From Volvariella volvacea V23 (lineage: Eukaryota > Basidiomycota > Agaricomycetes > Agaricales > Pluteaceae), in contig KB722756.1 in the NCBI GenBank assembly GCA_000349905.1, positions 207,145 through 271,144 on the forward strand: a stretch of 64,000 nt of DNA. Reading direction: 5' to 3'. The notes below the pieces were generated by a model. It worked only from the letters and a program-made list of their open reading frames with translations. It ran no database searches and was not told where the DNA came from. Positions 23,702 through 32,825 of this stretch are shown here, piece after piece (the first letter of the stretch is position 1; the number at the start of each line of letters is the position of its first letter). Both the position numbers and the translations under genes were made by a program.

Positions 23702-23744
23702 GGTGTTGGTGTTGGTGTTGGTGTTGAAGTTGGTGTTGAAGTTG
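23702..23744. repeat. GGTGTT microsatellite
   Basis: Four GGTGTT units in a row, then GAAGTT / GGTGTT / GAAGTT variants. It lies in the 5' untranslated or promoter region of the stomatin-like gene. Length polymorphism is likely; a regulatory role is speculative. Confidence 0.75.
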
Positions 23745-24401
23745 TACGAAGCCCACGAACGACAACGCGTTAATATACCCTCGCTCGCTCCTCGCTTAAT
23801 TTTTGCTGTCGCTGTCAGTTCCGAGAAAGAACAGCCTGCGCGTTAAGATTGCAGTTGCCGGGAGCATGCGTCGACCTTACGCCGCTGATCATCGTGGCGG
23901 CGCTCAGGGCCTCAGGTTCGCGCTAACATGAGCGCCCATTTGCCTCAAACTCAAGGTGCTCTGAATCGCTTCACCGATTGACGTCAAGCTCGTCATCTTC
24001 CGTGTTCCGTTTGGTGGATGGAGGAACTTTACAAAGGATTCGTTGGGTGGAGGTGGGTGCCGGCTAGCTCCGGCTCGGCGCGCCGGTTACGAGTGTTGTG
24101 TGGCCGTGACTTTACGCAGCCACGGCAGCAGCGCTGCAGTTGATGATCATGACGGGCCATGACTTTTTATGAATCCATGGTGCGTTGTACGCGATTCGCG
24201 TCATTAATCACAGAGACAACCCGTGTCACTCTTGCAGGCTTTGATCCTTTCTCCCAGCTGAACATGAATTTTTGCTGCTCCAACTCGTTCCCCTGGAGCA
24301 ACGTTGACACCTATGGTACTCGAGAACGCAGTCCTGAGATTGGTCATGCACGAAACTCAGACAACAAATCGAAACACTACATCTGCTCTTCCGGGTATAC
24401 A
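23745..24401. other. Intergenic stretch
   Basis: Between the start of the stomatin-like gene and the 3' end of the F-box gene. No supported gene, RNA or repeat seen. Confidence 0.45.
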
Positions 24402-25796
24402 TCAGTTGCAACGTGACCCAGTCCAGTCCTGAATCGCAATTCTCCTCGCCGCCATACTCCCTTTAATCTCATCCCACACTACCTCACGATTTTGCAGAGC
24501 ACGCAATTCACTTTTGACCAAAAACTGCACCACCTTCAAACCTGGAGCCGATAGGTTACTGAGCGCTTGCAAAACATAGGCGACATCATCATCACTTGTG
24601 TTAGTGTTGCGCGTGCCGATTCCAAGCGTGGCGACGTTCGACGGGAGCGAGGCAGGCACGGGGAAGATGGTCCATCGCGCGGTCAAGACGTCGACTCGTG
24701 CTACATTGGGGCAATATCGTTGGATCAAATCAAAGGCGTGCGATATTGCGGTGGGGCTAACGTCCAGCGCTGGAATTTCTATACGGCGAAGACTATCCCC
24801 GTGGCGCTGGATGAATGCCTTCCAACCATCATCCCTGTTCGGGATACATATGATCTTCCTTAGAGAAATGTAATTCTGAGAGAGCAACCGCGGATCGAGG
24901 GCAGGATCGCGTGGAAAGCGTAACGCATGAAGATGTGGAAGATGGATCGTCTGCGTCGGGGCTGGTTGGTCTGTGTCAGTATCGGTCCTTATCGAGTATC
25001 TTGGTTCATAAAAATGCCATCGCAAAACACGGAGGTTAGGCGTGTTTTGTAAGAGATCTCCAAGATCTTTGGCTGGGAGGATCGCCCGATTATAACCCAT
25101 ATACCACACCAAAGCTCGTAAGCTTTGTGATAGCCTCCCCATCTGGCGCTGACCCGAACCCGGTACCGCCAGCAATCTGCTATGAACCCTGAACCCGGGA
25201 GGTGACCCAATATACGATCCAGTATAGTAAAGAGCCCCCGCTGCGATTGTGAGAATTTGAACGTTGGGAAAGAGGCGCAGGAGGTTCTGGTGCAGTTCAG
25301 AATGGATTGCAGGATGTATGCACCCCATCAGATCGATGCGTTTGACATGGGTGGAAGCGTCGCAGCCGTTGCTTGTCAATCTTGTCAACAGAGAGATTAC
25401 TTTCTTTGTCCACTGAAGGTGAAGGTGGCTGTATAGCACTGGCATTCCGAGAACATGCCAGTATTTGCACACGCGAACGATGCACGCTCTCGTTGCCTGC
25501 AGTGCACGGATCACATAGATCACATTACCAGTGGAGGAGGAGATAACCTCAGAACGCACCGAAGACTTCCTCATGCTACATAACCTTCGCTTGCTCTCCT
25601 GCGCACTATCAGGGAAAATTCCTCCTGGATCGATATCAAGCAGTTCATCTAGAGATGAAGCAAGCTCAAAGATCCTTTGCCATAGTTCGGGTGGCAGCAC
25701 TGGGCGATTCGGAGCAGGTTGACAGTATGGTGGTTGGCGTTTTGGTAGTGCGGGACGATTCGGAGCAGGTGGTTGAGGTTTTGGTTTCCTGGCCAT
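24402..25796 (-). CDS. F-box/LRR-like protein, family copy 1
   Basis: The F-box motif LPPELWQRIFELASSLDELL lies near residue 35, after a Pro-rich leader in which APNRP occurs twice. RACIVRVCKYWHVLG and VLYSHLHLQWTKKV follow, then leucine-rich segments (LLQNTPNLRVLRWH, LIQRYCPNVARVDV). Known role: F-box proteins recruit substrates to SCF ubiquitin ligases through Skp1; the substrate is unknown. The stretch is open throughout (464 aa). However, paralogues at 50-53 kb have an intron where this gene shows a 63-nt GTGCGT...CAG segment (25497-25559). Exons are therefore probably 25560-25796 and 24402-25496 (443 aa). The upstream GTG-started extension is discarded; the ATG at 25796 fits the paralogue. 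Confidence 0.85.
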   Translation of the reverse strand: MARKPKPQPPAPNRPALPKRQPPYCQPAPNRPVLPPELWQRIFELASSLDELLDIDPGGIFPDSAQESKRRLCSMRKSSVRSEVISSSTGNVIYVIRALQATRACIVRVCKYWHVLGMPVLYSHLHLQWTKKVISLLTRLTSNGCDASTHVKRIDLMGCIHPAIHSELHQNLLRLFPNVQILTIAAGALYYTGSYIGSPPGFRVHSRLLAVPGSGQRQMGRLSQSLRALVWYMGYNRAILPAKDLGDLLQNTPNLRVLRWHFYEPRYSIRTDTDTDQPAPTQTIHLPHLHALRFPRDPALDPRLLSQNYISLRKIICIPNRDDGWKAFIQRHGDSLRRIEIPALDVSPTAISHAFDLIQRYCPNVARVDVLTARWTIFPVPASLPSNVATLGIGTRNTNTSDDDVAYVLQALSNLSAPGLKVVQFLVKSELRALQNREVVWDEIKGSMAARRIAIQDWTGSRCN

Positions 25797-25862
25797 AATG
25801 TAAGTGTGTAGATAAGCTAGAGTGATGAAGTGTGCCTTCAAAATCGATCTCGGGCCGCCCAC

Positions 25863-26026
25863 CCCTTACATTCAATCTTATGGATTGATATTGTACTTTA
25901 TAAATAATATTACATATAAAGAGGTATATTTCGCAGAAATTAGCTTGAATAGATGTAAATATACCCTCTTATGTTCAATATTACCCATGAAAATACAATA
26001 TAAATCTATAAGATTGAATATAAGGG
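25863..26026. mobile_element. Fold-back element / MITE (164 bp)
   Basis: The left arm starts CCCTTACATTCAATCTTAT. The right end, read on the opposite strand, starts CCCTTATATTCAATCTTAT. The arms continue to match with scattered mismatches and small gaps over about 70 bp each (TATTGTA, AATATT, GAGGTATATTT against GAGGGTATATTT). The element is very AT-rich and has no coding capacity. Size, terminal inverted repeats and AT-richness fit a non-autonomous DNA transposon. I could not identify a target-site duplication. It lies about 66 bp upstream of the F-box gene start, inside its promoter or 5' leader. Confidence 0.75.
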
Positions 26027-26407
26027 ATGACATGGGTCTTTGAGATTGCAACGTGAACAGGACTACTTAGCATATGCATATACCTCCACATCTGCAAAAG
26101 ACCTTGAATACGCACACCAACCAACACCATGTCGATATTCACCACGAACAAGGCCGCACCGAGGCGCTACTGTCAACATGCCCTTGCATTGCGTGAGGGG
26201 TAGGAGAACACCTGACGGTGGACTTGGAAGCCCTCAACCACCAGCCCAGACCCACATCGCAACGCGGTCATTCAGAATTCTTTTACACAAATACCTCTAT
26301 GTACACCTTAACACTACACCGTACCACAAACAAGTCCGCTGGTGCCTTCACGTCGCGCGTCTCCACGCTCAGCGTTTCATTTTCCTCAAACCTCTCGAAC
26401 TCAAGAC

Positions 26408-28465
26408 TCAGAGTACCCCAGTCCAAGTCTCCACCAAATCAGCACAGCAATACCCGTTAATCGGGACATACTGCTTCGTAATCATCTTGATGACCTCCTG
26501 AGCGACAAGTCCACCGAGGAATGCGGCCGTGTTGGGCAAATCTGCCGTTGGCGCTCGGGCACTATATGCGCGTATGCGTCAGATACAGGGTGCCAAATCA
26601 GGAATCGGATACGAAGGAAGAAAGGGACAAGGTGCGTACATTTCACCGACGATAGCTTCCCACTCTTCTGGGAGCTGACTGTTGGGAGGAAGGATAGCCT
26701 GAGCTTCAGCCGTCAACGTCTCCACAGAGGGTGGGATTCCAGGATGCTTAGCAAAGAAGTTGAATAATGCCGAAAGACTGAGATGGATTGCCAATTGTTT
26801 TCCTGATATATCCGATGCATTTTCTGTGCAGATCAATAGAGAGGAGGAAACGTAGGGAACGTGGTCAGCATATCGCAAAGCATCAAAATACAGAAAAGAA
26901 GAAAACCGCCAACCCACCCAAAGCCTCGCGATCACTATCCACCACACCCCACTTTTTTCCCCTCAACAGTCGCAATCCATGTGAATTCCTCACAAACGAA
27001 TCCAGCATCTCCTCATTCACACCCACCGCACTGGCCTTGTTCCAGTCCAACAGCTCCTTCACAGCTTGCTTCTCCTCCTCCGCCCTCTGCTTGTACAGTC
27101 TCTGCAGATGCACATACTTGTCCGTGTCGGCTTTCATGTCTGGTAGCGTGCTTGTGAGAGGAAGGGTGTAAGGGGGAAGAGAAGTAAATTGTTTAAGGGC
27201 TAGGAGAAGATGGTAGAAAGGTGGTGAGCTGGCGGTGAGTTGGGAAGGCTCTTGTGGGAGGAGGGGATCTGAGAAGAGGGAGGCTATGTCGGAAGGAACT
27301 GTGCTTTGTGTCCAAACGCGGTACGCCTGAGCGAGTGCCTCGTCAAAGTTTTCCTCGTCGGGTTTATGTTTGAGTGATGCGAGGTAGTTCTTGAATTCGG
27401 ACTTTTCTTGAGAGTTTTGGGGCGGTTTGCCGTCGTGCTGGTGAAAGAACAGAAGTGGCGATCAGATATAGGGATAGATGAAGGGTAGAGTAAGGAACAA
27501 CGCGACCCCATTCAGGTGAGAATAGAGTCAGGGAGTGTAATTGGGACTTACGGATTTCTTCCAATCTTCTAAAGCGCGAACGAGAATTACAACGTATGGG
27601 ATGTGTCCATGATCTGTGGGGTCCATGTTCTCCAAGTCCAATGATAAAGCATGTTCAAGCAATGCAGGGAATGGTCTATCGATGCGTAGAGAAGGTGCTG
27701 TGTCTGAATGGCTCTCAATAACTAGCGAGAAACAAGAGCGATTTCAGCAATCTTGCTCCTGCACATGCATATATAATGGAATTCCACTTACTATGATGTT
27801 CATGGAACTGAATATAAAATTCTGCTATAAACCCAGCAGATCTAACCACCACAAGGGGCGGATAGGCTTGATCATTCCACAACAAATCCGCCAACCTATC
27901 CAACAACCTCTTCTCCAAATTATGAGCAATAACCAACGTGAAACCCGTCAACCACTCTGGATTTTGATCCAACACATCCTCCAGCTTCCTCGTATCATAG
28001 TGACTCTCAACGCCATCGTTCAGTTCCGCGAGCAATCGCGCCGCTTCTGAGGCCCGTGGTTTACCGATACTGGAAGGACCTTCGAGGAAGAAGTTGTTTC
28101 CGGCATCCTGAGGCGTGACGAGGTTGTGGTCGAGGATGGTGAAATGGCCAATTCCGGGAAGGACGAGGTTTTTGAGGATAGATGTGGACGTAGCGCTACC
28201 CGAGATGACCAACAAACGTGAATTTTCGAGCGCTGCTTGTCCAGAAGCTGCCCAGAGACTGAATTATGGAAGTTTGTGAGCGCGTGATGGCGCGATATGG
28301 CGACTAGATGCTGCTCACCGAAGTTGACGATCGTAGCGACGGGTCTTTTGATCTGGTCTCCCGCTGAGACAAGGTGACATGAGTGAAAATACAGAGGCCA
28401 GAAGGTAAAACATACTCATGAATGGTCTGGGTAGTTGCGGATTCGATGTCTTGGGACTCGGGCAT
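26408..28465 (-). CDS. NAE1: NEDD8-activating enzyme E1 regulatory subunit (NAE1/ULA1)
   Basis: Seven exons: 28416-28465, 28319-28363, 27792-28258, 27552-27721, 26918-27437, 26640-26823, 26408-26561 (529 aa). The opening TRRYDRQLRLWAASGQ and VISGSATSTSILKNLVLP, then GHFTILDHNLV and DAGNNFFLEGPSSIGKPRA, are typical of the APPBP1/Ula1 subunit. The C-terminus has ARAPTADLPNTAAFLGGLVA and YVPINGYC. As known for this subunit, the adenylation domain is incomplete and there is no catalytic cysteine domain. It pairs with Uba3 to activate NEDD8/Rub1 for cullin modification. Length matches human NAE1 (534 aa). It is divergent from PSF1, with 240 bp between start codons. Confidence 0.95.
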
Positions 28466-28705
28466 GGTATAAGGTGGTGGTCAAGATATGAGTAATGCGG
28501 GCGCTCGGCGCCACAGCTTTAATGAGGTGACAAACTCAATCACACAACTCCATCATCAATACGCCATTAGTATTGCCATAAGCGCTCGGGGTGTCTACAT
28601 CGTGCGCTACTCCAGTCTAGCCAAGTTTCTCCTATCTCGCTGCACCCGCCATCGACGACGAACGCGTCTGTCACAGCGTGACAACATTTATCACTTTCCA
28701 CCACG
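28466..28705. promoter_or_regulatory. Shared divergent promoter of NAE1 and PSF1
   Basis: 240 bp between two divergent start codons. No clear TATA box. Spacing implies a bidirectional promoter; regulation is not readable from sequence. Confidence 0.5.
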
Positions 28706-29302
28706 ATGTCCGAGGCGCGTCAGTACGGCGAGCTCGCCACCCAGCTCATCCTCGAATCCCGCCGATCGAACCAGACTGACACGCTTCTCAAATACAACGA
28801 CAACCTCGTCCGCACCATCATTCGCGAGCAACGCGATCTCGAAAAGGTCGCACAGGCTCTTTCAGAACACATCGAGCCCCCGCCGGCTCTTATCCTCATC
28901 CAGACCGCTATAGCTCGCAACAAGCGATGTTTGCTTGCGTATCATGCACATCGAATAGATCGGCTGAGGGACATGTATTGGGCTGTTGGTGGTGCCTTGC
29001 CGCATTTATTGTCGGATGCAGATATCAGATCCAAGTTGTCACCGCACGAAGCAGATTACCTGCGAGCGTATAACAACTCCGTTTTGGAGTTTCGATCCGA
29101 GTTCTCGCAAGAGCTGGACATCATGTCGAGCATTGTGAACCCACCCAAGGACCTACACGTGCAAGTAAGGGTGCTGAAGTCTTGTGGGCTGATCCAGACA
29201 GAGTCTGGAGCTATCGATTTTCAGAAGGGGCAGAGGTTCGTGGTCAAGAGGGCAGACGTCGAGAATCTGATTGTGCAGGGGTATCTAGAAGTAATTCCGT
29301 AG
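28706..29302 (+). CDS. PSF1: GINS complex subunit PSF1
   Basis: Intronless, 198 aa, the usual length for PSF1. The A-domain helices include YGELATQLILESRRS, LLKYNDNLVRTIIREQ and AIARNKRCLLAYHAHRID, the most conserved Psf1 stretch, with the Arg-rich core. It ends in LSPHEADYLRAYN. The small B-domain follows a linker near VNPPKDLHVQVRVLKSCG and closes with FVVKRADVENLIVQGYLEVI. Known role: part of the CMG helicase (Cdc45-MCM-GINS), needed to start and drive DNA replication; the B-domain contacts Cdc45. The next gene on the same strand begins only about 31 bp downstream. Confidence 0.95.
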   Translation: MSEARQYGELATQLILESRRSNQTDTLLKYNDNLVRTIIREQRDLEKVAQALSEHIEPPPALILIQTAIARNKRCLLAYHAHRIDRLRDMYWAVGGALPHLLSDADIRSKLSPHEADYLRAYNNSVLEFRSEFSQELDIMSSIVNPPKDLHVQVRVLKSCGLIQTESGAIDFQKGQRFVVKRADVENLIVQGYLEVIP

Positions 29303-29333
29303 GCGCTGGTGTATCTGTTGTTTATCTCAGGGG

Positions 29334-30688
29334 ATGTTGCCAAACACTATGACCACATCGCCAAGCCGGACTGGAACGCGTTCATCCGGGAGGATACAAC
29401 TTTGCTTCCACTTGATGCTCAGCAGCTGCAGGCATGCTCACCGCTCATATGCCGCATGTTACGCCCTCAAAGCGCATCGACGGCTGAGGCTTGGATCCAC
29501 GTATCATACCGCCTCCCCGCTCTTTGTCGAGCTGGGCGTTCGCTCCGATCTGCCGCCAGACACGGAACCCCAGAATGATTCAAAGGAACCGGTGGAAATT
29601 TCAGACCAAGACTGGGAGATACGCACAGGTGCGTTGCAACGTTTCTTGCGTTCTGGTACTGCATCTTGAACTATGCGTAGGCAGAGCGATATACGTTCTC
29701 CAACAGACCCTCCCAGAATTCTTCTCCACCGGTCTGGTCACCTCGATAGACAAAGCAACAGGCACGCCGCGCACCACAAACTACCAATCATACCTCCCTC
29801 AACATCTTCTCAATCCCAACAATTTCATCCCCGGAATCAACGCAAATCCACATGACTACCATAACCCAGAAACAATCCACGACTCGTTATCCCCAGCTGC
29901 CAAACACTCGCCCGAGGATGCCACTTCTGAACGTATATACAGCGATAAAGTGAGGTTGTCGTATACACCACCAGTGGCCCTTCCTGCGCCCTTTCCTCGA
30001 ACGCTGCACATAGAAGGTACTGTGCCTTTGTGGCTATCGTACCCAGGCTAGACCCTGACAGTGCGACAGGTTTCCCACTGTATCTTACATCTTCATTATT
30101 CGTCAAGCACACCATGAACGCCCTCTACTCTGATCTACACGTTGTCCTCCGTCGAGTTATCGTCAACACCCCATCGCCTCCTTCAGCTTCTTCAACGCCT
30201 CTGCCCGAGGATACAAGCCCGCCAACGCCCTCGCCTTCAAAGTCGAAGCGCAAATCCCGCATATCACGCGAGAAGAGCCTTTTTATTAGCCTCAGCGTGG
30301 CTGGTACCTCACGCGTCAGTGGTAGTCCAGGGGAATGGGAAGTGTGAGTGATCGCCACCCAGTACCCATTTGACAATCTAACTTTTCCCCTTTTACATCC
30401 CATTCTCCCGCCAGTAACTCGACCTACGCATTCTCTCCGCTAACAGGCCTCATCCTCTCTCACACCATTAACTCGATCTACCCAGCTCCGCACCAGGCGG
30501 TTTATGATGCTCTAAGAGGCAGCTTTGGTAAGGTCTTTGGATTGGGGCTGAGCGGCGCTGGTGCTAGCGGTGATGGGAGCCCAAGACCCGGTGGAGCTGC
30601 TGGCGTTACGTGTGGCGATGGGCGTGGGCGTGAGCGTGAGCATAGGAGAGATGAAGAGGGCAACAATGGTAAGAACAAAGGTGAATGA
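29334..30688 (+). CDS. Conserved fungal protein of unknown function
   Basis: Exons 29334-29628, 29681-30016, 30070-30343, 30415-30688 (392 aa, phases consistent). The first 50 residues are Arg/Ser/Thr-rich without acidic residues, suggesting mitochondrial import. Recognisable conserved blocks are AIYVLQQTLPEFFSTGLV, RLSYTPPVALPAPFP, YLTSSLFVKHTMNALYSDL, REKSLFISLSVAGTSRVSG and FSPLTGLILSHTINSI, with a Gly/Arg-rich tail. I recall similar proteins in other Agaricomycetes without an assigned role. The alternating strand pattern and closing 'GLI' block faintly recall DUF2358/SnoaL-like folds, which is only a guess. The start is uncertain: later in-frame Mets exist, and the modelled ATG is 31 bp after the PSF1 stop. 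Confidence 0.7.
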
Positions 30689-31299
30689 GGTTGCATACAG
30701 ACAACGCAGGACATGGAAAAGGGCTAGAAGTGTTTTAGAGGCTTTCGGTATTTCGTGGGATATTGCTTCTTGTGTCGCTAGCCCTCTTCTCGCTTTCAAA
30801 TAATTATTCCAGTTGTATTGACTAGTACGTACGTACGTCCATGGTACGTAGCACTTAGTTGTAGTAGTAAAGTATAATCCACCACCCGCGTCCACTCATC
30901 CTATCTGCTGATCTGAATCAATCATGACGCCTGAAATAGTCGCAAGCACTTCCACTCGCAAACCCAAGTAACTACCGAACATAGGAAGTACGAAACACCA
31001 TGGCAAGCAACTAACCAATTTGATTGCGTATTCGAGGATTCCTCGAAGATCCCACCAATTGCCATTCATGGCCTCAGGAGCTGGCATATTGGGGCAGGAT
31101 CTCGGCTACCGTCGTTGCGTTACAAACAGTGCCTACATAGGTTTAATGCGAGTATCTATCTTTTTGCAACCCACTGTAAAAGCGTATGTTGAGAGGAGTT
31201 TGCAAATATTTAACGCTGAGCTCGGACGTCGCCGAGTGGTCACAACCTGTATAGAAAAGGAGCACATTAGGGGTATCGCTTTTTACTGCTGAAACACCA
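30689..31299. other. Intergenic stretch with short ACGT repeat
   Basis: No supported gene. At 30825-30838 the self-complementary run GTACGTACGTACGT occurs, possibly a chance simple repeat. The rest is the 3' flank of the conserved gene and the promoter of the HNH gene. Confidence 0.45.
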
Positions 31300-32269
31300 A
31301 TGTATCCCGCAATCGACCAATCTCCAATAGACTTCATATGTCTCGAGAAACCTTGCTGCCGCAACGTTCACATTTACGATTCACGGGACCGAAACGCTAG
31401 CATTGGTGGCCTTTTCACATTTCCTGGAAACGGTATCAACAATGCCAATTTTTACTCGATGATGGAGATTGCATTCGTGTTCAAGCCAGGTGGCTGTGGG
31501 TTTCACATCGAGGACGAGACGGGTCGAGTTTTACCTAGTGACGCCGGACAACTTGAACAGGGCAATTATTATCTTGTAACTGAAGGTATAATGCATTCTC
31601 TTGCTCTGAACTGGGCTGAATTAATATTTTAATTAGGCTCCATTGAATTATCTGATGAACAATGGTTGCCCCGTGTACCAACCTATGACTATGAATCCCC
31701 CTTTTGCGACGCCATTCACGAGCGAGATCAAAGATATGCGATCACAGGCTGTGAAGAATATGTCCGCACACCATTTGATGCTGCACATATATTTTCACTG
31801 GCTCATCAAGATTATTGGGAGAGACATGATTTCAGTGGCTGGATCAATGACCCGGATAAATCGGTAAATTCACTCCAAAATGGCATTTTGCTCAAGGCAG
31901 AGATAAATGCCGTTTTTAATAACATTGCTATAAATCCTGACGTGTGTCACCAAATTCACCATACCTCATTAGAGCTCTGATTTCTGATGTTAGCCGGACG
32001 ACTACAAATTTGTGAAATTTGAGCGCGTTTATCACACTTGCAACACCCACCTCGATCAGCAATTCATCCGCGGTGAACAAGGGCCAAGCGCTGACCTTTT
32101 ACGCTGGCATTACCGCCAGTCAGTATTAGCTAACGTCAGAGGAGCAGGAGAACCTTTGTTTAGTTCCCTTGGTTCAGTACCCGAGACATTTTTCACGGGA
32201 GAGGTGTTGTGGGAAGCGTACAAAGCGTCAAAGTTCCCTACATCTCATCGTAGTAAAGCACAGCTTTGA
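31300..32269 (+). CDS. HNH_2-type nuclease-domain protein (core motif altered)
   Basis: Exons 31300-31585, 31637-31941, 31994-32269 (288 aa). The domain lies around residues 125-210: ITGCEEYVRTPFDAAHIFSLA, a Trp-rich linker, then NSLQNGILLKAEINAVFNN and a closing INPDDDYKFVKF. It ends with LRWHYRQSVLANVRGAGEP, as in the many Agaricomycete HNH_2 (PF13391-like) proteins. The first half of the motif (A-A-H) is intact. The second half normally reads like DIHxxFD, and here it is EINAVFN, so the last His and Asp are both replaced by Asn. The fold is probably kept, but nuclease activity may be reduced or lost. The cellular role of this fungal family is not established. Confidence 0.82.
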
Positions 32270-32825
32270 TGGCGATGAATGACGCCAATGTACTTGATTA
32301 TGGCTTAATTTCTGTAGTACAACTCTGGTGATTCGTGATGGCAAGGAGCTGCACTTTGTCGTGACCTTGAGACATGACAAACACGCTATACGGAAAAGAG
32401 ATGCCACCCTTATAGCCACTTTCTAACCAGCCACCAGCATTCTCCGAAGCTCGCAACGCTACTCTAGCTCTATCCCCTCCATCGAAAGCACATTTGGTAT
32501 TGAAGTAAACTGCCTATTCTATTTCTACCCGCGCCAGCACCCTCAGCATAAGTATCTCTTCCCACTCACCCAGTCATATTTCGTCGCTCTCACTGTCCTT
32601 GAGACCTGCCGGCGCCCTTGTAAGCTTCAAGCTCTAGGACATACATTCAATCCGAACACTTGTTCATAGAGCAAGCACAACTTTGTATTAATACAAGTTG
32701 GATCAACATACAAGCGCGCGTAACGTTGCAGGCTTTACCTGAGAGCGTTCACACAGTATCGCACATTCCCCTTCCCCGTTTCGTTATTCCAACTACTAGA
32801 GACTAAGTCACAGCAGTGGCGCATT
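32270..32825. other. Intergenic stretch
   Basis: Between convergent HNH_2 and TTI2 genes. It contains only 3' flanks; no gene, RNA or repeat recognised. Confidence 0.45.
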
